NCBI GenBank assembly: GCA_903813345.2
Contig: CAIIXF020000008.1
Coordinates: 19,638,822-19,702,821 of the forward strand
Length of the DNA stretch: 64,000 bases
Reading direction: 5' to 3'
From: Owenia fusiformis
Taxonomy: Eukaryota; Annelida; Polychaeta; Sabellida; Oweniidae
In this document: piece by piece, positions 21,880 to 32,500 of the stretch
Position numbering within the stretch: position 1 is the first letter of the stretch
Layout of the letters: each line of letters starts with the position of its first letter
Position numbers and translations under genes: made by a program
Notes under the pieces: generated by a model
The model's database searches: none
Seen by the model: the letters and a program-made list of their open reading frames with translations, nothing else
What the model was told of the DNA's origin: nothing

Positions 21880-24408
21880 TTATTCTTTATCATTTTTCTT
21901 TCTTTTTCTTTTTCCTTTCTTTTTTATCGCTTTTTGACAGTTATTTTTCTTACACAAAGTTGGCTTGTGCTCTTTGATAGACTCTTGCAGTACCTCTGCT
22001 TGTCCCACTGTGAACTGCTCCATGCATTTGTCCTCCATGTAATTCATGAAATTTGTCACAGGGTCTATACCTTTGTATGGAAGCACTGTGGGGAGTGATT
22101 CCCCCGGTCCTGTACACGTATCACGACCAATATCATCGCACCAGAGTGCCATCATTGCCTCGGGTGGAGTATCTATAACGCCATCGTCCTCCTCGGGATG
22201 ACTGGCATTGTGGCATTTTTCATTATGAAAGGTATGGTATAGACCTAAGTAATGACCCATCTCGTGGATCAAGGTCATGCCACGGTTCCAACGGGGAAAG
22301 CGAATACTACCGAAAAGCGCCTCATGATGTAAAAATATTCCATGAATTGAAGAATTTTCTGGACCTTCATGCGGGAAGGAGGACCAGCCGGCGGTGTCAT
22401 GGTAAGGGTCACAAGTAATAATATTGATATATTTTTCAGGTTCAACAACATATTTCGCTTTCAGTTCCTTGTAATAGAGATCACAATAGAAAAACATCTT
22501 CATATCATCGGTTCTTGTAACTTCATCTAACACGAATCGTATCCCTGTATCGGGCCCAACAACTTTACCTAGCACGCCTTCATATGCTCTATTCAATCGA
22601 TTAATTGTCCTTTTGATTTTGGATCCATCTATCCAACCACCGAATCTAGAGTATATAACATGGAGTTTTACAGGAATTTTCACATAAAAGTTTGGATCAA
22701 CTGCTGGCTTCAGATCATCTTCGTCTTCGGGAAATATTGACCGTTTACTGACCCTTTTCGTGTTCTTCTTGTTGTTGCCTTTGCGATTGTTCTGTCTCAG
22801 CTTTCGACGCTCGTTCTTTTTACTGATGCGATCTGGTAACATTACTTCTCCTTTATTGTATTTTATTGCGCACCGACCACCTCCTATAATAACCAATTTT
22901 TGAAGTTAACGATAAGAAAGCACAATTCTACACGTTCGCATTCACGTGCACGTTTACTTTAAACGTGAAGCTTAACCTCCCTGTTAACAACGCAATTTGT
23001 CAAAGGTGAAATAAATGTTAATGCTTCAATGGATCTTAATCAAATATATGTCATATAATTTCCGACATCCATCATGTACTGTTTTATAAGCTTGATAGTT
23101 AAATGACGTGATTTCGTTGAATTCTAATCATGAATGAAAACTAACTTAATTCAATTATTGTACCTGTCCCACGTTATACAAGAGGATGATATTGCCATGG
23201 GAGATTTCGGTAAGACATTTTAAAATATTATGAAAATATTTACAAATTACTCAAACATGCTCCGCTGGAAATCGAACACGGTTCATTGATTGCCGGTCCA
23301 CAGCTCCTTCACCTAGGGTCATTATAAATGTACTATATTTGTACTTCAAATGAAGTATCTTGAATAGTTTGTACCAGGTATTTCTAATTTTTCATGACGT
23401 ATTTTACAAAATAATTGCAATGGTAGTGGCAAATGGTAAATGGGTATAATTTCATGCATTTAAAACTCTGTTAAACGCCACTGAATCTAATCGAAAATAC
23501 CATGTATATTATATACTCTATGTATTAATTAATACCACACGCGGTCAACAGGCACATTGTACTAATTGTCATGAATAAAATGCCAATGACACTTTTTAAA
23601 CTTTACAATTGATTTATTATCCGATATAAAATACCAATGAAATTACTCGAAGATATAGTTTAATCTCTTTTATATTTGAATCAATTAGATGACATTTCTC
23701 TGGAAATTATCAGCATAATAGAACTTTAATATTTGTGTAAGAAATTGTAAAACACGGCAATTTGAATTGGTGAACGCACTTTATTCATATGAACCAATTA
23801 ATAATAGATTACAGTCGAATCAGATTACTCTTATAATAAAAAAAATTAGTGAGAATTAATAACAAAATATCAATAATCGTAATTGTGTTATATTGGTCTT
23901 ACATGTTAAACATTATTTATTTTAGAGACAGATTTACACTAAACTTCAAACTTGATTATGCGTTATATTGGATATCATTATCTTTCTATACGTACATACT
24001 GTAATTAAGATTCATGCTGTTTGATTACCTGGCTGAGGAAGTCCAAAGTCAAAATAATTTTTTAAAGGTTTCTTAAGGTTTACCTGTTTCGTAAAGGATG
24101 TCATCCAAGATAGGTCCTTGATCCGACTCTAAACTTGGGTCAAACATTTTCTTCCTCGCGTCAACCTCTCCACCAGGTCTTGCCATTTTCGGTTTGCGTA
24201 GCGTCTTTGGCATTCTCCGACGCATTGTCTGTTGCTTCTTCAGCATAAGCTTATCCGTTAACTCGTCAACTTGACCTTCATAAGGTGGAATGTCCTCATC
24301 GTCCCCATCCCTGGGGATATTCCATTTATAATCCTCACGGTCATCTTTTGCCGAAACACATATGAGACTGACGAGATAGAATACCACTAAGACTGGAGTA
24401 CGAAACAT
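21880..24408 (-). CDS. Secreted M43 (pappalysin-like) zinc metalloprotease, copy C
   Basis: Exons 24084-24408 and 21880-22883 encode 442 residues. The prosegment is nearly the same as in A and B, and the catalytic domain nearly the same as in D, including the WIDGSKIK segment where A and B read WIDASKIR. The zinc motif HEMGHYLGLYH, DTPPE segment and Met-turn are intact. The alternative 5' exon ends at the donor at 24543; here a point difference gives an extra upstream in-frame ATG (start MDLWHIMKHC at 24590). The stop overlaps AATAAA. C thus looks like a mosaic of its two neighbours. Confidence 0.9.
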
Positions 24409-24599
24409 GATTTCATACTGACACATCGAGCATTATTATTTATGTCAGAGCTGCTTCTGGACAGTATTTCCAATATGTTAACATTCGTATTTAAATTGAT
24501 CAAATAAAACGTCATTCTTTGTTCGACCAAATGATAACTTACTTGACGTGCAGGATAAAGACAATGTTTCATGATATGCCAAAGATCCATGGCTCAAAT

Positions 24600-25579
24600 A
24601 TCCATCGTAATTTATTCATATTGTTTTTGAAAAATGTAAAAGCTAGACAAGTAGGTCAAATTCAACGATGTACTGTATTATGTGTTTTAAACGACTGAAA
24701 TAAAACAACGCACAAATTAGTATTCGCAGGATTCGGACTGTCACCAACTGCATTGTCATTTTGTAACAGACGCCGTAACATGCCGAACGCCGAACACCAA
24801 CCGCCGTCCACAAAAAAGTTGGAGACTACAACATGCAAAAATCAGCATTTTCTGATAAGGCCAATACCACTGTAAGTGCTGCAAATTATCTTTTTAATTA
24901 CAGTCTCACACACACACCCCTATTACTATGAGGGAAATGTTGAGACATGCATTATTGGGAAGTATTCGAACATAGTTAAAGATTGTCAATATTACATACA
25001 TTTTCCAAATATTGTGTAGCTAGCCTACTGACCATGAATTTATCCCATTTTGACAGTGGCACAATTTGTCACATATGAATTCGAAGTGAATATTTTCTGC
25101 CTCATTAATAGTATCAATATCAGCAGCGCTTAAATTTAAAAAACTATTAAACTGCCTTACATTGATTTTTGCAGCGGTCACTTATCAAATCAGATTTAAT
25201 GATTTTCCAACTTGGTTGGCCAAATGAGGACAATTATTGAAAAAGAGTTGGTTTCTAATGACGATGGCATTGACATTGACACCCGATAAATCTAGATATT
25301 GGATATTATATTAAACTTTGTTTTTGTGTTGCATAGCAGGCAATATTTGACATTCAGACATAAACATTATTAAAATCATAATTCTCCCTGAGGACATTCA
25401 TCCAAACCACTGCTCAATATAGCTGGCTATTTAAGAAATTGCAAATTGAGGGTAACATTCGATTTTTTATTTTTTTTACCATAAATGACATGATCATAAG
25501 TTAATAAAACACGAACTGCATCAACCGTTTGTAAGGCAAGCTAGCCAAGTAATAAATGGTCTACATGAGATTCACAAAT
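24600..25579. other. Spacer between M43 copies C and D
   Basis: Collinear with the A-B spacer apart from small indels. No coding exon. It should hold the promoter of copy C. Confidence 0.7.
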
Positions 25580-27218
25580 TTATTCTTTATCATTTTTCTT
25601 TCTTTTTCTTTTTCCTTTCTTTTTTATCGCTTTTTGACAGTTATTTTTCTTACACAAAGTTGGCTTGTGCTCTTTGATAGACTCTTGCAGTACCTCTGCT
25701 TGTCCCACTGTGAACTGCTCCATGCATTTGTCCTCCATGTAATTCATGAAATTTGTCACAGGGTCTATACCTTTGTATGGAAGCACTGTGGGGAGTGATT
25801 CCCCCGGTCCTGTACACGTATCACGACCAATATCATCGCACCAGAGTGCCATCATTGCCTCGGGTGGAGTATCTATAACGCCATCGTCCTCCTCGGGATG
25901 ACTGGCATTGTGGCATTTTTCATTATGAAAGGTATGGTATAGACCTAAGTAATGACCCATCTCGTGGATCAAGGTCATGCCACGGTTCCAACGGGGAAAG
26001 CGAATACTACCGAAAAGCGCCTCGTGATGTAAAAATATTCCATGAATTGAAGAATTTTCTGGACCTTCATGCGGGAAGGAGGACCAGCCGGCGGTGTCAT
26101 GGTAAGGGTCACAAGTAATTATATTGATATATTTTTCAGGTTCAACAACATATTTCGCTTTCAGTTCCTTGTAATAGAGATCACAATAGAAAAACATCTT
26201 CATATCATCGGTTCTTGTGACTTCATCTAACTCGAATCTTATCCCTGTATCGGGCCCAACAACTTTACCAAGCACACCTTCGTATGCTCTATTCAATCGA
26301 TTAATTGTCTTTTTGATTTTGGATCCATCTATCCAACCACCGAATCTAGAGTATATAACATGGAGTTTTACAGGAATTTTCACATAAAAGTTTGGATCAA
26401 CTGCTGGCTCAATATCGTTTTTGTCTCCGCGAAGCACGGCTGGTAGTTTTCGAAATATTTTGTTTGACTTGTTAGTGACTTTACGAATATTTTGTTTTCG
26501 ACGTTCGTTCTTTTTATTGATCTTTTCTGGTATCACCACTTTTCCCTTCATGTGTTTAATAGCGCATCGGCCACCACCTGAAAAACAATCACTTTAGACT
26601 CGCAACCTATTAAAGCACTTCGTGTACATGAATCGAACCCATCATTAGGAGGAACAAAATATAAAGCAATTTAAATAATGTAAACTTTTATTCATTCGTA
26701 CATGACTACATGTAGTTCTGTTGTATTTTGTCACCATCAAGAAGTGCTGGCGTATTGCTATGACCTGTAACCTACAGTTTGTGATTTTCCCGAGTGATTT
26801 GTTAGTCGCCATTCGGATTGTAAATCTTACTTGAGATCACTGCACTTCCAATAATATAAGGAAATTGCTAATGCTGTAATTTAGCTGATTTACCTGTTTC
26901 GTTGCGAAGGTCATCCAAGATAGGCCCTTCATCAAAATCTAAGCTAGGGTCAAACATTTTCTTCCTTTCGTCTATTTTTCCTCCTTGAATACGCAATTTC
27001 GGTTTGCGAATCGTCGGTGGCCTTCCGCGGCGCATGGCTCGTTGCTTTCTCAACATAACAATATCCGTCATTTCGTCCACCTGCCCTTTATAAGGCGGAA
27101 TATCTTCATCGTCGCCATCCCAGGGAATATTCCATTTGTCATCCTCTCGGTTATCCTTTGCCGATATACATATGAGACTAACAAGATAAAATATTACTAA
27201 GGTTGGAATACGAAACAT
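25580..27218 (-). CDS. Secreted M43 (pappalysin-like) zinc metalloprotease, copy D (divergent 5' half)
   Basis: Exons 26894-27218 and 25580-26577 encode 440 residues. The signal peptide (MFRIPTLVIFYLVSLICISA) and prosegment are clearly homologous to A-C but diverged. The intron is about 316 bases against about 1.2 kb in the others, and the second exon begins GGGRCAIKHMKGKV. From PAVDPNFYVKIPVK to the stop, and on into the 3' flank, it is almost identical to copy C. The catalytic motifs are intact. D lacks the recognisable 5' extension exon of A-C. It looks like the older paralogue whose 3' half has been homogenised with C, or which formed the duplication breakpoint. Confidence 0.9.
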
Positions 27219-29422
27219 ATCTAACTAAACTACAGATTTAATTTTCATTTGTGTTATTTACTTTTTTTCAACATGTTATAAGTTCATCGTGGTTTTGAAT
27301 TAAACTCATCTATTACTTATTACGACAAGTAAAATAAAGATACTATTGACGGTTATATCTAATGATACGTGTGCAAGAAAAGAAAAACATATAATGTAGG
27401 GTTCAAATACCTGTAAAAACCCACGTATGATGTACCTATTGACCAATAATCCAGTTTTCAATAAAATGATATAGGGAAACAAATAAATGTTGTTGATGCT
27501 GTATTATTTTGTTACCATAGTATAATTCTCTCTCCTGAAGCAACTTTGAACGACATTAATGGCATGTTCAAAACCAATTCGAATAATATTATATCATAAA
27601 CTTACATTTTCTAAAAGTAAGATCAAGCAAAATTTTGTATATATATAACAGCAAATCATGCGATTAATTTCAAAGTATAAAAGCTCATCAAAACCTCTAT
27701 TAATATCGCTGAATTATTTTTCTATATGTTTTGTATCATTTTATTATTGAAAATTGAATTATCTAACCTTTGGTATATCATACACAAGCAATACTGGAAG
27801 AATAAAAAACACCTTGAATAATTACTTGTATACTCATTTGTGGGGCCAACCTGTACTTATTGCTGAATTACATGTACACACAAAGAAAGATAATTTTCAA
27901 ATCAATAGAATCAATATTTGTCGTCTAGTCGTGACATACATCATTAGTGTAATCTATTCAAGGCTGCAGCTTTGGACAATGTATAACTGCAATTTTCCTT
28001 TCCATAAGGAAAAAGAACCTTGAAATGGAAGAAAAAATCTTATGTGCTCAATGGACGCGATAAGAAGACCTAGTGGTTACCTGAAGGCGATAGTAGTTCC
28101 ACAGAGAGTACAGTATTGAGTGTGTTATTTTCTACTCTATCAAATTTTCTTTTCTTTATTTTGACTTATATCAAAATGTTAAACTAAAATATAAAAACAA
28201 AATGCAAGGCATTAACGTGACAAAACGTCACCACCTACTTGCTTACAATATTATTTCTAGATGATTATTACAAAACAAATTGGTCAATTTGAAGCAAGTT
28301 GAAAAAGTACATTTTTGATCTTTTTGACCTTGATAAGGTCATTGAAGGTCAAATCTTAAGTCATATTTGAACTTCTGATAACTTGTAGATGATTTTGAAA
28401 AAAACATTTGAACTTCTGATAACTTGTAGATAATATTGAGAAAAAAATTGGTCAATTTGAAGCAAGTTGAAAAAATACCTTTTTGACCTTTATTAGCCCT
28501 TTTTTACCTTGAAAAGGTCATTGAAGGTCAAATCTTAAATATAAAGTCAAATTTGAACTTCTGAAAACTTGTATATGATTTTGAAAAAAATTGAAGTCAG
28601 TCAGTATTTGTTAAGTTTTTAGAAATTTTTACAACGCCAACTGCCACCCGCCAATCGCCAACCACCAACCGCCGATCGCCAGCCACCACCAACCACTGCC
28701 ATAAAAAAAACGGAGAGCGTAACAATATGTCACCACTTTTTGGTGGTGACATAAAAATTGGGTGACACCTCAAATCTACGTATTAGGGAATTCCACCTTC
28801 TAACTGGGACTGAGAACTCATGTCATTTACGATGTTGACATAAAACAAGTCAAAATAATTTTTGTTAAAAATTTATATCTTTATTTTGTATTTGTATACA
28901 AAATCAAAAGTTAAATATATAATAAATTAATAAAAAACTATAAATATACACATGTTTATAAAAACTATAAATCAATAATGGCTAGTCTTTACTGAAATCG
29001 TAAAATGAAAATATAGCACATTTATTGGATATACAAAAGTTGGTCATGGAGTTCTTTGTCTAATTGGTTGTTTTCACGCATCTCTTGATTAATTATTGTT
29101 AATATATCAGCTGTTTTTAAATATGTTTTGTTAATGGTTAAAAGTTCATTATTTATTGTGTTTGTTATAAAGGATTGGCTGTTTAATAGTGACCTGATCA
29201 GGTCTGTCATGATAGGCTATATTTAAGAATAAACCACTTGATAGTGACCTGTTTAGGCCTTTCATGACAGGTTTTATTGTTTAAGAATAGCCCACTTGAT
29301 ATTAACCTAAGTAGGCCTTTTTTCACCCTAAACTTTAATGTTTAATGATAATTTGAAGGCTTTAACGTCCAAGTATTCATAAGCGTTATAGTCTAAGGAC
29401 TAAATTGTCTCAGAATTGTTTC
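27219..29422. other. Intergenic region with repeat remnants
   Basis: No supported gene. The left part should contain the promoter of M43 copy D. From 28270 it holds degenerate repeats, then A+T-rich sequence. A 62-codon frame at 29022-29210 (minus) has no recognisable domain. Short iterations of AGTGACCTG and AGGCCTTTCATGACAGG occur at 29185-29330. TTTATT at 29273-29278 gives an AATAAA on the minus strand about 150 bases past the F-box gene stop, a candidate poly(A) signal. Confidence 0.6.
28270..28755. repeat. Degenerate repeat with GCCAACCGCC iterations and TGTCACCAC/GTGGTGACA ends
   Basis: Phrases such as TTTGAACTTCTGATAACTTG, AAGGTCATTGAAGGTCAAAT and GGTCAATTTGAAGCAAGTTG each occur two or three times. 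They are followed by CCAACCGCC-type iterations and the palindrome-like ATGTCACCACTTTTTGGTGGTGACAT. A related end sequence occurs near 37496. Probably a decayed non-autonomous transposon. Confidence 0.55.
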
Positions 29423-29561
29423 TTATTTTTGCTTATAAACAACATGTGAAGGTATGCTGTCATCATAGGCTCTCTCAAGAATGTTGACCCAAGGCATAGT
29501 TAACTCAAAGATTCTAATGTTTCCATCATTGCTGCAGCTAACAAACTTTTCCTTATCCACC
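29423..29561 (-). CDS. Last exon of the F-box/WD40 gene, with apparent frameshift
   Basis: The exon opens in phase 0 with VDKEKFVSCSNDG, the start of blade seven. A run of four A (minus strand, 29520-29523) then gives a Lys-His-stop reading. With three A it would read on as a canonical WD strand and a short tail to the stop at 29423-29425. Either this is an assembly or sequencing indel, or the allele truly lacks the last strand of the propeller. The splice sites look normal. Confidence 0.75.
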
Positions 29562-32500
29562 TGAAACAGAACAAGTTTAAAGGGTGACGCATATCGTTTA
29601 GCAAATCGAACGCTCGTTTCTGGTGTTGCTCACCGTTTAGTATAAAAGGCCGGGTTCACAGGTTCGAGGTCGTTGTGTCAACACCTCTAACTGTTATATA
29701 GCATAAGTATATTATAGATCGTCACACATCTATAAAAGGGTGATTTTTATTTTGACAAATCAGGATCTTCTATTTGTGAACAATAAGGAAAAATTGGCAT
29801 CTAAATTTCCCCATAACGTAATAGCACACAGCTTGGCATATGAAATATCCTACAAATGAAACAAAGCAAGACAAACCGGTTTCTAATACAAGGATTTATA
29901 TTGGCTGTTGTACATGTATTCTTTGAACGCAATGACTCTTTGGATAACATTTTCAAAATCATTATAAACGGATTACTTTATCTCAAAGACAATTTCAATA
30001 AACTGGATTTTACAGAACTCCCCTTATTTCTTAAAAATGGACTGATCCAGTTGATTCGCCTGGAGCCGCCATATTGTTTTTATACGGGATGCTAATCGGA
30101 ACCCTTTAAAGATCAGTTGAATTAAAGTGGCAGTAAAGAATGGAGAGTGCTACATGATGGGGGCAACATGAAAAACATGATGTTTCCCTAACAATTGTAT
30201 TGTTCATATAAAAATGGGATATCTGACCAAGTATGGAAATTACTGAATATTTAAGATGCAATTGCAGGTATATTAAATTCATTAGAATTGGAAAAAGGAC
30301 ATTCATTCTTTTTCAAAATAATGTCAAAGGGACTTTAAAATCCATGCACTATCATTGTTTATTCACTTATACTCAACTCAGCTCTGTGCCACCCTTTAAC
30401 TTAAGTGGTTTTCAATGGGGATGGGGGATCAGGGGATGGGTGCGAGTGAACCCCCCTGGCCAAAATGATCAAATGTGAATATGAGCCCTCCATGGAATTT
30501 TTAAAAAATTGACCATCCCCTTGGCAAAAGCTGGCTACACCCTGGAACTCATATAGGTTACATTTCGTCACTCTGGGTTTACCAGTTGCACAGGGGCTGA
30601 AGCAATTGCACATGTTGTATATTTTGTATATTGACAAAATCCCTGTGAGAGGCTCACCTTAATATCATTGACAGGCCCCTTGTGGCCATGCAACTCTCTC
30701 ACACACATCATCGTCATCAGATTCCATTCTTTAATCACTGTATCACTACAAATATGTATGTAAAATATAAATGTTTATCCCAAATATGGTACATGTATGT
30801 AAAATATCAACAACTATCCCCAACATGGTACATGTATGTAAAATATCAACAACTATCCCCAACATGGTACATGTATGTAAAATATCAACAACTATCCCCA
30901 ACATGGTACATGTATGTAAAATATCATTAACTATCCCAAACACAAAAATATATATTCAGCATATAAGTCTTGAAGTAGAAACAAGCTATGTAATTCATAT
31001 TAAATATATACCTAGATGCCGTGAAGAATTTTCCTTTCCTGAATGTTATAGCATTGATGGGTTTCTCATGGGCCACAAAGGCAGCCATAGTATTCATTGT
31101 GTTCTGGTCAAAGAAGTACACATGGCCTTCAGTGTTGCCTGCTAATATCAGGTTCTGCTCAACCTACAATAGAAATTAAAGATTATTTAGAAATGCAATG
31201 AACTTTCAAACAGAATTATTTCTGAGATTGGAAAGATGATTTAGGTATTTGAACAAATAATTCAAGATGATCTTTTCATTTGGACGATGGTCTTGGGTTA
31301 GATATATTTCATGAGTAAATTTCAAAGGACTTTTGTGTGCAAAGGCACATGAATAGATGTGTATTTCAAAAGGGCCCGTGGGGGTCTGGGTAGAAGTACA
31401 GTTTAAGAGAGCTAGTTAGTAAGAGGGCCTTTGGGTATGAGGGTCTGTAGGTATTATTTCAAGAGGGCCTTTGAGTATGATGGTCTGTAGGTGGTATTTT
31501 AAGAGGTCATGTGGGGATTTTGGGTGTGGGAACTTTAATAGATGTATATTTTAAAAGGGCCAGTGGGGATCTTTGGTTAGAAGTACAGTTTAAAAGGATT
31601 ACTTGGTGAGACAGTCTTTGGGTATGAAGGTACAGTAGAACCTGTATAAGAGGAACACCCTTTGGACCACAAAAAAGTGTTTCACTTGGGAGGTGTTCCA
31701 CAGAATATTCATTAACAAGTAGTACATAGGCCATTGGACTTTCAAAACACTGTTCCATTTGTGAGGTGTTCCACTTAAGCCCGGTATACACCAATGGGGC
31801 AAAATCCGACTTGCCCCATCGAGTCCCATCTTGCCCCATCGAATCCAAATTTGCCCCATCGAATCCCACGAAGTCCCATGGGACCTTGATGACTTTGCCC
31901 CATCGTGCCCCATGGAGTCCCATCAAGCCCCATGGAGTCCCATCAAATCCCACCGTGCCCCATTGGTGTATGTCGGGCTTCACACAACACGTCATATGAT
32001 CGAAAATCCCACGATGCCCCATGGAAAGAATGAACATGTTCATTCTCGATGGGACTCCATGGGACTTCGTGGGATTTTGCCCGATCTTGCCCCATCGAGT
32101 CCCACCGAGTCCCACGTGGGACTTCATGGGACCTCGTGGGACTCGATGGGGCAAGATGGGGCAAAATCCCACGGAGTCCCATGGAGTCCCACGGACTTCA
32201 TGGGGCAAAATCCCAAAAGGTCCCACGAGGTCCCACGCAATGTTAAGTCTATGGAGGTCCCAACTTGCCCCATTGGTGTATACCGGGCTTTACAGAGGTG
32301 TTCCACTAAGCAGGTTCTACTGTATGTAGTATGAGAGTCTGTAGGTAGTATCTTAAAAGGGAATATGGGTATGAGGGTACTTAAAGCTAAGGAGAGGAAT
32401 GGTTCAGATCCATGCAGGACAGCTGTACATTGTAATAGGGCCTTTAGGTATGAGGGTCTATGATGTATGGATATAGGTGTCAATGCGACGTATAGTACTG

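Larger units (their letters stand above)
31370..32475. repeat. GGGTATGAGGGTCTGTAGGT minisatellite, split by MITEs
   Basis: Imperfect units such as AGAGGGCCTTTGGGTATGAGGGTCTGTAGGTATTATTTCA occur at 31370-31630 in shortened and full form. They resume at 32325-32470, with the MITE nest between. All lies in the intron between exons 15 and 16 of the F-box gene. Confidence 0.6.

Noticed and set aside
29022-29210. 62-codon minus-strand frame, helical-looking
   Set aside because: No domain, no splice context, in A+T-rich repeat sequence.
30755-30943. Possible CRISPR array
   Set aside because: The repeats are directly contiguous with no unique spacers, and this is eukaryotic DNA.
30682-31145. Open frames with 13-residue repeats
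   Set aside because: They are the 39 bp tandem repeat read in different frames, in an intron.
31507-32334. Several long overlapping open frames on both strands
   Set aside because: They arise from the alternating GGGACTCC/GGAGTCCC repeat of the nested palindromic element; no domain, and all frames are open together.
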